Shown: positions 43,701 to 56,340 of the stretch, in pieces | How the letters are laid out: each line of letters starts with the position of its first letter | Position numbering within the stretch: position 1 is the stretch's first letter | NCBI RefSeq assembly: GCF_964204645.1 | Contig: NC_134035.1 | Span: forward strand, 2,058,001 to 2,122,000 | DNA: 64,000 nt | Source: Tubulanus polymorphus | Lineage: Eukaryota; Nemertea; Palaeonemertea; Tubulaniformes; Tubulanidae | Direction of reading: 5' to 3' | Translations under genes and position numbers: made by a program | Notes under the pieces: generated by a model | Database searches by the model: none | The model's input: only the letters and a program-made list of their open reading frames with translations | Told to the model about the DNA's origin: nothing

Positions 43701-45795
43701 GGTATCGCTATCAGTTGCATCTCGTGGACGGTATCGCTATCAGTTGCGTCTCGTGGACGGTATCGCTATCAGTTGCGTCTCGTGGACGGTATCGCTATCA
43801 GTTGCGTCTCGTGGACAGTATCGCTATCAGTTGCGTCTCGTGGACGGTATCGCGTTCAGTTGCGTCTCGTGGACAGTATCGCTATCAGTTCCATCAACTG
43901 GACAAACAACTCAAGCAAATCAGGTAATTATCTTTCTCATCACTTCTCACTTTAAAATTTGTAGTTTTGTGTAATATTTTGATGTGTTTGAAATCTGTAT
44001 TTATATTTTGTTTTATCATTTCAGTTTCTCCAATTTGCTGTTGTTACTATGAACCGGAAAACACTGCTTCGCAAAAACAATGTCGTACAGTGTGAACAAA
44101 TCTGATCAATCAAAATCCACTATATTGCTATCAGTTGCATCTCGTGGACAGTATTGCTATCAGTTGCATCTCGTGGACGGTATCGCTATCAGTTGCGTCT
44201 CGTGGACAGTATCGCTATCAGTTGCGTCTCGTGGACGGTATCGCTATCAATTGCATCTCGTGGACGGTATCGCTATCAGTTGCGTCTCGTGGACAGTATC
44301 GCTATCAGTTGCGTCTCGTGGACGGTATCGCGTTCAGTTGCGTCTCGTGGACAGTATCGCTATCAGTTCCATCAACTGGACAAACAACTCAAGCAAATCA
44401 GGTAATTATCTTTCTCATCACTTCTCACTTTAAAATTTGTAGTTTTGTGTAATATTTTGATGTGTTTGAAATCTGTATTTATATTTTGTTTTATCATTTC
44501 AGTTTCTCCAATTTGCTGTTGTTACTATGAACCGGAAAACACTGCTTCGCAAAAACAATGTCGTACAGTGTGAACAAATCTGATCAATCAAAATCCACTA
44601 TATTGCTTTCAGTTGCATCTCGTGGACAGTATCGCTATCAGTTGCGTCTCGTGGACAGTATCGCTATCAGTTTCGTCTCGTGGACGGTATCGCTATCAGT
44701 TGCGTCTCGTGGACGGTATCGCTATCAGTTGCGTCTCGTGGACAGTATCGCTATCAGTTGCGTCTCGTGGACGGTATCGCTATCAGTTGCGTCTCGTGGA
44801 CAGTATGGCTATCAGTTGCGTCTCGTGGACAGTATCGCTATCAGTTGCGTCTCGTGGACGGTATCGCTATCAGTTGCGTCTCGTGGACAGTATGGCTATC
44901 AGTTGCGTCTCGTGGACAGTATCGCTATCAGTTGCGTCTCGTGGACGGTATCGCTATCAGTTGCGTCTCGTGGACGATCGCTATCAGTTGCGTCTCGTGG
45001 ACGGTATCGCTATCAGTTGCGTCTCGTGGACGGTATCGCTATCAGTTGCGTCTCGTGGACAGTATCGCTATCAGTTGCGTCTCGTGGACGGTATCGCTAT
45101 CAGTTGCGTCTCGTGGACGGTATCGCGTTCAGTTGCGTCTCGTGGACAGTATCACTATCAGTTCCATCAACTGGACAAACAACTCAAGCAAATCAGGTAA
45201 TTATCTTTCTCATCACTTCTCACTTTAAAATTTGTAGTTTTGTGTAATATTTTGATGTGTTTGAAATCTGTATTTATATTTTGTTTTATCATTTCAGTTT
45301 CTCCAATTTGCTGTTGTTACTATGAACCGGAAAACACTGCTTCGCAAAAACAATGTCGTACAGTGTGAACAAATCTGATCAATCAAAATCCACTATATTG
45401 CTATCAGTTGCATCTCGTGGACAGTATTGCTATCAGTTGCATCTCGTGGACGGTATCGCTATCAGTTGCATCTCGTGGACGGTATCGCTATCAGTTGCGT
45501 CTCGTGGACGGTTTCGGTATCAGTTGCGTCTCGTGGACAGTATCGCTATCAGTTGCGTCTCGTGGACGGTATCGCTATCAGTTGCGTCTCGTGGACGGTA
45601 TCGCTATCAGTTGCGTCTCGTGGACAGTATCGCTATCAGTTGCGTCTCGTGGACGGTATCGCTATCAGTTCCATCTCGTGGACGGTATCGCTATCAGTTC
45701 CATCTCTTGGACGGTATCGCTATCAGTTCCATCTCGTGGACGGTATCGCTATCAGTTCCATCTCGTGGACGGTATCGCTATCAGTTCCATCAACT
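40785..45795 (+). repeat. 29-bp minisatellite in eight exon-sized blocks
   Basis: The core GTATCGCTATCAGTTGCGTC plus TCGTGGACG makes 29 bp. It has no stop in any forward frame, so each block shows three overlapping open frames that encode the same 29-residue period (SLSVASRGRYRYQLRLVDGI then AISCVSWTV). The reverse strand has stops in every unit. Variants (CATCTC for CGTCTC, GGACAG for GGACGG, GCGTTC for GCTATC) recur at fixed places near the block ends, indicating block-wise duplication. Confidence 0.9.
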
Positions 45796-45930
45796 GGACA
45801 AACAACTCAAGCAAATCAGGTAAATATTTCTTTCTCATAATTCCTTGTATTCGAATTACTTTATAGATTTGTAACATTTTGATTGGATTGAAATCTATAT
45901 TTATGTTTTGATTATTTTGTTGTTTTTCAG

Positions 45931-47760
45931 TTTCTACAATTTGCTGCTGTTATGATATGGGACGGTCGAAGCGCAAAGTCGATACTCAAGAGAAATTGAT
46001 ACTCAAAGAATTTTGGATATCAAATCTGTGAAATTGAGACCAAAATGATCAAATGTGCGTCTCAATCCTATGAAATTGAGATCAAATGTTCCATATTGAA
46101 ATATCAAAATTGTCTATCAAATCTTTGAAATCGAGACCAAATTGATCCATGATCCGTGAAACTATTATTTCCTTCAGAATTTAAATATGGAATCTCAGTT
46201 ATTTGCCTAATTCAATTTTCTTGCCAACAGGATTTGAACCTGTAAATGGATAAATCATTCTGGATGATAATGATGTATTACTAAACGGCAGGACGCAGTT
46301 CTATCGGGTTCTGAGTTCAGATTTAACACAAAAAGTTAAATCATGCGTAAGCAATGTACTAATTACTAATTCTAGTTGATTGATTTGATGATTTGAGTCT
46401 TCGAACTCACGAAGCTGAACTTAACAAAGGAAACTTCTATGATTTCCAATGAATTGCCTTTTGAAAAACGACCAAATTATTTTGAGGCATTCATTATTCG
46501 GGAATTTTACCTGAATAGAATCCTATTTTTATTGAAATGAAAAGCTCAAGTGAAACACGTGAATAAGATCTCGTGTCTACGTTGGAAACACTTTGTGAAA
46601 TTTTTCGAATTTCAGAAATTGTCATCAGGAATCGAACCTGAAACTGCACAGATTATTATATCTGGTTTACTCTTACCAATGAGCCAGATGGTGAACTTTA
46701 AACAACGTTGAGCAACAGTCAAAATGCTCTCTAAATCTGGATAATTTCTTCATCATTTTTGATTAAATTGCCATTTTTTGACGTCAAATTACTTTCATTT
46801 TTAGCAAAAAAACGACTACAGTATCAGTTAAGTCTTATTCATAGATTTTCATGATCTGGACCTGATATTGAACTTCTGAAATTTGGCATTCGTTTTTCTT
46901 ACAGATATGGTCATCAAATTATTGAAACTGAAAGGATTTTCCTGTTGGAATTTCTTTTTAGTTTCCATGTTTTGTATTCGATGCTGGTTTTGAACAAGTA
47001 CAAAATTTTTAAGGAGAAATCTCTAACATTTCTCGGCTTACAGGGACTGAACCTGTCACTATAAAATTACCAAGTTTTGTGTGATATCAAAATCTGCTAT
47101 TTTTGGTATCAAATACTTTCATTTTCAGCGAAAACTACAACAGTTATGAAGTTGTCTTATTCATAACTTCATAAACTGAACCTGATATCGAACTTCTCAA
47201 CTTTGGAAAATTTGTTGGGAAGTTTTTGTGAAATTTATTGTCATCAAAGTAAAATCCTAAACGGAGTTTCTTATTCATGGAATCATGTATGTTTTAGTTT
47301 CCATGTTTTGCATTTGATGCTCGGTTCAAAAGAACCCGAAGTGTTTAGAAATGATAAAATCTTTAACACTTTTCAGTTTAGTAGAAATAATGTGTATCTT
47401 CAGGGACCGAACCTGTAAACATTATTTCAAGTCTCATGTGACTTCATCAAAATCAATTATGAAAAATCTCGATGTGATACGATTATTTATTGTTCGACAT
47501 TTCAGTCGACTCGAGTTCAAACAAGGGAAAAAAAACGTTTGTGTAATGAAAGAAAAAAAATCATGTAAGAAAAAAAATTATGTAAGAAAAAAAATATATT
47601 GTAAGAAAAAAATATATATTGTAAATCAACAACGACGATGACGACAACAACGGGAATGGCAACGATGGACAACAATAGTAACCATAGTAACAACTAATTG
47701 GCTCCGTTAACTCCTGATACAACATCCACTCTATGACCACACGTTCAGTGGTCAACTTAC
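45931..47760. repeat. Diverged repeats with tRNA-like B-boxes
   Basis: GGTTCRATTCC-type B-boxes on the minus strand lie at about 46235, 46632, 47042 and 47402, spaced 360-410 bp. The one at 46620-46695 also has a good A-box (TGGCTCATTGGTAAGAG), but no acceptor stem forms. Bases 46785-47040 and 47105-47400 are a diverged tandem duplicate (CTGATATTGAACTTCT, TTTAGTTTCCATGTTTTG shared). No protein gene. Confidence 0.5.
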
Positions 47761-49635
47761 TCAAAACCGGTAAGATCTGATGTCAGTGATCAACTCCTTG
47801 CTATCGATTGATTCGCTCTGCTATCATTTACCGTCAACGCGCGGTGGTCATCTAACCCTGCGATCAACTCAGTACTGTCAACTCAAACTGCGGTCAACGC
47901 TACTCTCAGCTAAATGTCGACTCAATGGTCAGATCTAATGTCAACTCTATCTTGGAGTCATTCAGTCTTATTACTCCACCAACATTCAACGGTCAACTGG
48001 GCAAACAACTCAAGCAAATCAGGTAATTATCTTTCTCATCACTTCTCACTTTAAAATTTGTAGTTTTGTGTAATATTTTGATGTGTTTGAAATCTGTATT
48101 TATATTTTGTTTTATCATTTCAGTTTCTCCAATTTGCTGTTGTTACTATGAACCGGAAAACACTGCTTCGCAAAAACAACGTCGTACAGTGTGAACAAAT
48201 CTGATCAATCAAAATCCACTATATTGCTATCAGTTGCATCTCGTGGACAGTATCGCTATCAGTTGCGTCTCTTGGACGGTATCGCTATCAGTTGCGTCTC
48301 GTGGACGGTATCGCTATCAGTTGCATCTCGTGGACGGTATCGCTATCAGTTCCATCAACTGGACAAACAACTCAAGCAAATCAGGTAAATATTACTTTCT
48401 CATAATTCCTTGTATTCGAATTACTTTATAGATTTGTAACATTTTCATTGGATTGAAATCTATATTCATATTTTGATTATTTTGTTGTTTTTCAGTTTCT
48501 ACAATTTGCTGCTGTTATGATATGGGACAGTCGAAGCGCAAAGTCAACACTGCGCATATATTAGTAACTGTCAACTTGCTCGATGGTCAATTCAAATCTA
48601 CGGTCAACTGGACAAACAACTCAAGCAAATCAGGTAAATATTACTTTCTCATAATTCCTTGTATTCGAATTACTTTGTAGCTTTGTAATATTTTGATCGG
48701 ATTGAAATCTATATTTATATTTTGATTATTTTGTTGTTTTTCAGTTTCTACAATTTGCTGCTGTTATGATATGAACTGTAAAGCAGGATGTGCCGAACAG
48801 AGTGAAAAATTGCATTCAGAAAAAAATGTACCAAACCTATGTGATTACAAAACATCAATCTTGCGATGTAAAGTAACATGGAAACAATTCGATCTATCGA
48901 AACATCAGGTTTGCTGTTATCAGTCAAGAGACTATCTGATATAAATGCGTGAGAGTCACCTGCTATGCTATCCAGTCTTACGGGACCGTCTCATACAATG
49001 CGATATCGAGTATGAAAGTTGAATGATACCCACAGCGAAAAGGCTTATATGATACAATACGTCATGTTCATCAGTAACAAAGAAACGAGACGAACTGAGT
49101 TGAGACACCAAGGATCAAGTAACCTGCTATCTGTCATGGATCCAGTAACCCGCTATCTGTCATAGGGCTGTCGTATATAGTCCAATACGTCACGATCGCG
49201 AGTAATAACGAAACAGGTCGAATCACAAACGTTCCAGTGCACAAATTACTCGCTAGCGTTCCTTCTCGCTTGCGATCTCGAGATATTTTCCAGAAAGAAA
49301 AATTTGGTTGAAAGTGTACGTTGTTTAATCGGGTAGTGGAAGGAGTTAAAGGAGCTGAATCGCCTCGTTCGTTCGTTCGTTACTACGTTTGGTTACTTCG
49401 CGTAATTAGACTCGTTTTAAAATTCGTAAACGCTTCATCGACGATGACGACAACTTCACCAACGACGACTACAGGATTTTAGTGGTTGAAAAATATTTGT
49501 ATTCGAAAAAAAAAAAACTTGGATTGATATTTTAGATGATTAGAAAATAAATTGTAGGAAACATAAAGAGAGATATGTTAAACATAAAACATATTTTGAG
49601 AAACCTAAAAGATTACATTATAGCTTGAATTATCG

Positions 49636-49790
49636 AAAAAATATATTATTGTAAGAAAAGAAAAAATATATTATTGTAAGAAAAGAAAAAATAAATTGTA
49701 AGAAAAGAAAAAATATATTATTGTAAGAAAAGAAAAAATATATTATTGTAAGAAAGGAAAAAATATATTATTGTAAGAAAAGAAAAAAAA
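49636..49790. repeat. 25-bp AT-rich repeat
   Basis: About six copies of AAAAAATATATTATTGTAAG followed by AAAAG. Similar shorter runs lie at 47545-47625. Confidence 0.8.
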
Positions 49791-50928
49791 ATTTCTAAGA
49801 AAATAAGGCATAAATATCTTAGACAATTAGAAAAGAATATTGTGAAGAAGCAGTTGAATTAACAGATTTGAATAATACAAACATAAATCGAATACCGGGT
49901 AGTTAACAGTTGAGTCAAGTTTAGAATAATTTAGTGCAGGTTTATATGTGATATTTGATAAGTCACTGAAATAGGATTTAGACAAACGTAGATGAATTAC
50001 TGAACTGTTGATCTGTCAATAATTTGAGTTTAGAGATTGTTAGGATATTTGGTGAATAATTGAATTGTAAATCAGTAAATTTTAGAAGTTAGAATATTTA
50101 TTATGATGGACTGGACATAGAAAAATTAAGTATTGATTGATAAGTGAATAACTGAAAAAAAACTGAATTGTCGAATTATGAATACGATTCTATTCAAGAG
50201 ATTGATTTAAAGCGTTTCATGTTGTTTTAGTGTGGTTGAATATCTATCAAATAATCTTTAATGTTTGATCGAAGTTGATTGACTTTAATTCTTGAGTCGA
50301 TCGGTGAAAAACTGCTGAAAAATGAAGAAACCTAGATAGAGTAATAGAAATTTTGAATAGACTATAGAAATCTATGGTATAGATATTTCATTGAAAAGGA
50401 GATTATGAATTACTTGTGTGATGTTTGTGTTGGTCGAAAAATGTTTTGTAGCTGTAAGAAAAGAGTTGACAAAAATTCTGATAAACACAGTGATATACGA
50501 TTAAAACTGTAAAATGAAGAAATAGAATAATCATTGAAAGAAATTTTGATACAGATTTTGATAAACTGTTGTGCGTGAAAATATAGGAAACATTTTTGTG
50601 AAACAAATAGATTTAGATACTGTGTTAAACAGTGTTAAACCATGAAGGAAGAAATCTGATGATTTTGAAATATTCCTGTTTTTCCAGTGGTGTGGCATAA
50701 ATAGATTTAAATGCGGAAGAACTATGATGATTTTTGTGATTATGAAACATTCCCGTTTTTCTTGTTGTAAGAATTTTCCTCAGTTAAGGTTTCAAGGTCA
50801 GGTTACGAAAGTCCGCATAGGAATATGGTTTAGGTTACAAGAATAAGATATAGAACAGTGAGGTGATTTTGTTGAAAAATGTTACTATTTTGTGAATTGC
50901 ATTCCGTGCCACTAGATATTTTCATATA

Positions 50929-50976
<48 letters not shown>

Positions 50977-52516
50977 CTGATATATAATTACTCAGGTTGT
51001 TCAAGCGATAAAATAGAAGTATTTGATGTGGAAATATACGATGAATTTTGTGTGATTTTTCTTGTGGTACAGAAAGATCTTGATAAACTGTTGTATAATG
51101 AATACAGTTATATCAAAACCGTAAAGGGAAAAATTTGATGATTCTGAAACATTCCTGTTTTTCTAGTGGCTTGATGTTGAAATATTATGATTGTGTTTTT
51201 GTGATTGTGAAACATTTCCAGTTTTTCACAGTCCAGGTTTGTCTAGGTTACAAAGATAAAACTTATAAAAATCGTGAGGGTGATTTTGTTGGAAGATTTT
51301 ATCAGTATTTTGTGATTTGCACTGATACTGATGATGGTTACTCGGGTTATATATTCAATCTATTAAATAGAAACTAGCAGTGATAATAAATAGCTACTCG
51401 CGATTTCATATGATCTCATTTTTATAATATGTTAAACAGGCAAAGTCTAATTAAGTCATGTAAACTTTGTATGTTTTCATTGAAGAGTTAGAGTGTATAT
51501 AATTTTGAACACGATTACATATAAACATGTGTGTTCTAAAAATGTAGATAGAGATGTATTTATATGTTTAAATTCATTTGGAAAAACATGACCTTTTATG
51601 ATTGTTTGATATTTGTTGTTTGTTCATTTGGATTTTTGTTCTCAAAACAGGATTTTATTTGTGAACAGCAGAAGGTGAAAAATGAATGAAAGAGGATAAA
51701 AGCCAATAGCTATGAATTTCTTTTTATTCATTGGTTTTATCTTGGAAAAGTGAAGAAAGAAGATGTAACTCCAGCACTTCGGGATATAGACCCCAAGCAC
51801 CTCCCTTCTCTATAGAGCTTATTCTGAATTTCCTCTCCCTTGTTGATCTATGGTGAACTGGTTGAAATGTTTAAAGTGAAAAAAAAATATAATGCTAAAA
51901 CCATTTTGAACAGAAGAGTAGTTAAAACCAGATCGCCAAGATCATTCCATTACTCGCCTACCATTTACATGGTAAATGGGGAAAAATAATTTTGTTAATC
52001 GAGATAGAAATAAAAACATTTTGAAAACATTGGTGACATGAAAGTTATTGACAAAATATACAGATACTTTACTATACACTACTGGAGGGATCTTACATAT
52101 ACATGTATGACGATATCTAAACCATCTTGGATCAATTTTGCTGAGTGGAAATTTGAAGCTCTAAGTAATGTGTCTAAATTTGGAATGTTTTCGCAAGTTT
52201 AGCAAGAATTGGTCACAATCAGAGAGACAATGTAATAAATCCCCAAAAATATAGGCCATTTTTGGAAATTCATTTCTGCGTAAATGAAGGTTTGAAAGTC
52301 TAACGAAAGATTACAATTACGATTACGATTTGATTTACACTCCAACCATTTCCATGGTATATGGAGGAAAACTATTTCACATGTATATACAAATATTTAC
52401 ATAACAACACTGAAGTGATTAAAATTTAGAGAATGAAAAAGTTTACAAAATATATACATTAACTATTTACAATACATCAAAGCCGGTTTTAGATAAGATA
52501 AGATGATAATGAGATG
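49791..52516. other. AT-rich region, no gene seen
   Basis: Only short open frames. There is a (TA)n run at 50930-50973. Sequence around 50600-50780 and 51100-51220 is weakly duplicated (GAAACATTCCTGTTTTTC). Short palindromes with CCATTTACATGGTAAATGG are at about 51960 and 52350. Confidence 0.45.
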
Positions 52517-54993
52517 ATCTAACCTCATATTCGTAATCAGCACCCCAAAAAACACGTCTGCACAAAATTTCATTAAAATTGGGCCAAAAAAATATTTTGA
52601 CTTTGTACCCCATTTTGGGGTGCATATTTTGGGCATGAAAACCCTTATTTGCCCATGCAGATGAATTCCGATTCAAAATCTGATTGCGGATCCGGAATCT
52701 ACACCTCAGAATACATATTCCTACCAAATTTCGAAGGAATCAGAGAAAAAAAAGTTTTCGCCGAAAAAAAACTCCTGGATTTTTGCCATTTTTGGGCAAA
52801 AAACCGAATCTCTTCGATTTGCTTGAAATTTTAGTCCTATATATTTTCAGGGGTGCTGATTCAAAATCTGCAATCAGATCTTGAAAACTCTGGGATCCAA
52901 GGCCTTTTGAAAATTTAGGGGTCCCCCAAAAAATTCGAATTTCTCATTTTCTGGGCAGCGGATCCGAAAAATTCGTTCAGATTTGCGATCAACACCCTTA
53001 AATACATGTCTGAACGGAATTTCATCAAAATCGGTGACAAAAAATATTTTACCCCTGACACTCATTTTGGGGAGTAGCCTACCTTAGATTGCCATTTCTC
53101 TGATACACCGGTAACTAGACTTAACTCTAACTGTGTATAACTGATTGGTGGCATCAAATTTATTAACTTTCATTTATATCTTTTAGGATGTTTGTCATCA
53201 TTAGGATGGAATTATTGACTTTTTGAGTTTGATGATCAGGATCAGATGAACTGGATAAATATGTGTGGGCAGTGTTAGAACTCACCGGGAGGATAAACAA
53301 ACAAACGAACAAATATTGGGAGAACTTGACTTCAAATTTACTCTTAAGCATTATTCTTTAATAGTTTCTGAGCATTATTTCTGGTTACAGTGTTAGTGGT
53401 AGTTGAATGCACTATTTTAGAGAATAAAATTAAATTTGCTTGAAGTTCTTCCTTTGGCATGTGAGCCTACCGCTTTACCGGATGCTAATACATTCCGCAG
53501 ACAAAAGAGTTCTATCAAAAATGTTTTGAAATTCGTTTAAAAAAGATGTTCCCCTTCGAAAAACCTTAAACGATAGTAAGATTTTTCATATACAATGGAA
53601 TCGTATTAGATAATCAACGAAATTCGGCCAAGAAAAATATCTGTATTGCTCGCATGCCACAGTAAGATCGCAAGGCTGAGTTAGATATTTACCGTACAGT
53701 GCTGCCCCTATGAATAAGGATAGCGGAATTTCTGCGAACTAAAATAGCGCATATTTACCGCCGGAATTTAAATGTCCTTATTACGTACAGTACCGACCAG
53801 TGTGTCGTCTAATTCTGATTTAATATGATACTATGAATACGTTCTGAATTTTGAATATTCTTTAGGTATATCATATTTAATCATTTTTAGCTAAAATTTA
53901 CTTACTTATCAATTAATATAATATTTGTATACTGAATAAATTATTCATTTTCATTTTTTAATGATAATTTATCATCAGAATTGACAAAATGTCCATATTT
54001 TTTCTTCGATAAAGTCTATTTGCGCGCAAATAAACAGGGAACATACAAACACCTATCGCTCTCTCCCAGACCATACTAGAAATACCCCGATTCATCTTAA
54101 CTCTTTTAAGGCTTATTCTTTTATAGAAAAATTGTTTGGTTCAAACGTTTGAGAGCAGTTTTCAGAGTTTGAGAATTTTCCTCGGAATCCGGCCCGCAAA
54201 TCGGTAATTAGTTCGTCCACTCCTGCCGTTCGATAACTCTGGCAAGCGAGTATTATGTTAGTTCACATTTTCCACGCTATCGTTATACATAGCGGCAGCA
54301 CTAGACGGTCGAGATTGAATTGGTCGCGCTATTTTACTGTGGAGCGGGCTCAATTCGATCGCTAATTCTTTATTTACAACAGTAAACTATTCCCTCAATT
54401 GATAAAGACTTTAAAGCCGCGATGATTCTAAATGTACGAATTTTGATATTGGTAAAAAAGATAAGAATTCATTCACGATGTTTCATTTTCATGTCCTCAG
54501 GTACACGCACTTTAGGGGGACCTCACTCACTCCAGACCCACAGTGACTTTGCAGACACTTCGACAGTCAGTGACTAGTGAGGCCGGGACCTACTCAAATT
54601 TAGTCTGAATCAGTCAGTCGTTTTAACTACGGGTTCTGGGTTGGTTAGGGAACGACGGCTAGGTGCTAGACTAACAGGGACCTCACTCGGTGTCAAAAAC
54701 CACTTTCTAGCCTACACGGGCCGCACTACCCTAGCCGCTTGCATTGCACATGGTGCAGCAGGCGATAGTTTCACAAATCTTGATGAACTGTTCTTCAACT
54801 TCCTCCGGCACCACATCTTGTTCAGCAGGTTAAGACCAGCTGACTCGACCATTTAGTTACACCAGCTTTCTCCCACTGCCACAGGCTGGGCTCTTGTGTA
54901 AAACGAGAATCTGTTAATCCAGTGTGACTGAAAACTGCTGAAAACTTTTGTTTAAGCCTTTACTTTGTCAGAGTAATTGTACTGTTTTGCTCT

Positions 54994-55410
54994 CATTTCA
55001 CCCATCCTCCCTCAACCTCTCACCCGACCCTCCCTCAACCTCACAAACCACCCTCTTCAACCTCTCACCCCATCCTCCCCAACCTCTCACCCCATCCTCC
55101 CTCAACCTCTCACCCCATCCTCCCCAACCTCTCACCCCATCCTCCCTCAACCTCTCATCCCATCCTCCCCAACCTCTCACCCCATCCTCCCCAATCTCTC
55201 GCCCCATCCTCCCTCAACCTCTCACCCCATCCTCCCCCAACCTCTCACCCAATCCTCCCCCAACCTCTCATCCCATACTCCCTCAACCTCTCACCCCATC
55301 CTCCCCAACCTCTCACCCTATCCTCCCTCAACCTCTCACCCCATCCTCCCCAACCTCTCACCCCATCCTCCCCAACCTCTCACCCCATCCTCCCACAACC
55401 TCTCAGTCAG
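54994..55410 (+). repeat. C-rich 22-bp minisatellite before a 3' splice site
   Basis: Units like CAACCTCTCACCCCATCCTC. The same array recurs, at different lengths, at 58095-58270 and 61390-61790, each time 30-50 nt before TTTCAG. The open frames in these arrays are artefacts. Confidence 0.85.
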
Positions 55411-55446
55411 TCTTCCTGTTAATGTGATTTCAATTTTATATTTCAG

Positions 55447-55756
55447 GTTTTCCTCTGTCGGGCTGTGGTGTAGTACTCGACGTGGTGGACTTCAACTGAA
55501 ATTTATCACAGTTTTACTTCTTCAGTCAACTTCTTCCGGACTACTAGTGAACTAACTGGACTACTAGTCAACTAACCGGACTATTAGTGAACTAACTGGA
55601 CTATTTGTGAACTAACCAGACTATATGTGAACTAACTGGACTATTTATCAACTAACCGGACTATAAGTGGAGTGATACTCATAAAAATACAGTGTGGAAC
55701 TCTGTATGTGGATTTGTGGAACTCGGTGGACTACCATTACTGCTAGACAAGGGCTA
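55447..55756 (+). ncRNA. Candidate exon repeated in copies 1-3
   Basis: Between acceptor TATATTTCAG and donor GTGAGTG. Equivalents are 58314-58593 and 61830-62108 (donor GTGAGTGTGAGT). All three start GTTTTCCTCTGT and end GACAAGGGCT plus two bases. Copy 1 has a longer internal 20-bp repeat (GGACTACTAGTGAACTAACT). Frames are not kept between copies, so a non-coding exon is more likely. Confidence 0.4.
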
Positions 55757-56340
55757 GTGAGTGTGTGAGTAGAATTTCTTATAAGTTTCCAAAACAATTA
55801 TGAGAATATGTATTCATCAATTTTAATTTGTGAAAATAAATTATATTATGTTCATTTCTTGTATTTTGTTTGTTGAATTGCATAGAGTTTTGCATTTAAG
55901 ATTTTGATTTTATTCGGGCAGTTCCTACAGACCGGTCATACCGGAATATAAGGAGTTTTAAAGGGAGAACTTTTCATATTTCGAGCAAGTGTCTGCTTCG
56001 CTTGCCCAATAACTGTAGACTCTCCTACAGTCGTTTCGTAAGCAAATTTTTAGAATCGACTGAATTCATGAATTTGCAAGTAAGACTTGCAAATTCATGA
56101 CCATGACCGAATGTTTTCATCTATTACTACATCATATTTTTCAGGTTGGAGGCGCAGGGCGTTGGAGGTGCATATATTTGAAACAATATATCTCGTCGCG
56201 CTCGACTAACTGGAGCCACGAGCCTTTTTCCTGTTTGGCGTAACAGTATTTCTCAGCCGACTGAGGGCTATCACCATTCACTTCTTACTCTTCACCATCA
56301 GAATACATTACCACATATTTCCTGAAGATGAAAATTTGGC

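Larger units (their letters stand above)
40160..49551 (+). ncRNA. Spliced minisatellite RNA gene (candidate lncRNA)
   Basis: Exon ends are identical: exons close with CTCAAGCAAATCAG before GTAATT or GTAAAT, and open with TTTCTCCAATTTGCTG or TTTCTACAATTTGCTG after CATTTCAG or TTTTTCAG. Exons read: up to 40577; 40679-41257; 41359-41909; 42011-42706; 42808-43184; 43286-43923; 44025-44401; 44503-45196; 45298-45819; from 45931; up to 48022; 48124-48384; 48496-48633; from 48745, with AATAAA at 49546. The introns between the array exons are 101 nt and nearly identical. Exon lengths differ by multiples of 29 nt, so spliced frames do not hold; joining two exons brings in stops in each frame. I read this as non-coding. 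Promoter and true 5' end are not identified. Confidence 0.6.
52517..56340. repeat. Higher-order tandem repeat, copy 1
   Basis: Starts with a block of diverged subrepeats (CAGCACCCCAAAAAACA; AATACATGTCTGAACGGAAT). Continues through GGATGTTTGTCATCATTAGG (53187), a splice-like ATGTCCTCAG (about 54500), a C-rich array and a candidate exon. 55757-56340 is unlike the other copies and has an AATAAA near 55838. Confidence 0.7.

Noticed and set aside
40746-45866. Long overlapping open frames (up to 229 aa) in the 29-bp arrays as a repeat-protein family
   Set aside because: All three frames are open only because the unit lacks stops; exon lengths do not keep phase, and splicing to the next block runs into stops in each frame.
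46620-46700. Functional tRNA gene on the minus strand
   Set aside because: A- and B-boxes are good, but the acceptor stem does not pair and no sound anticodon arm forms.
54948-55555. Pro/Ser-rich frames (also 58042-58455 and 61356-61810)
   Set aside because: Translations of the C-rich minisatellite; frames and lengths differ between copies.
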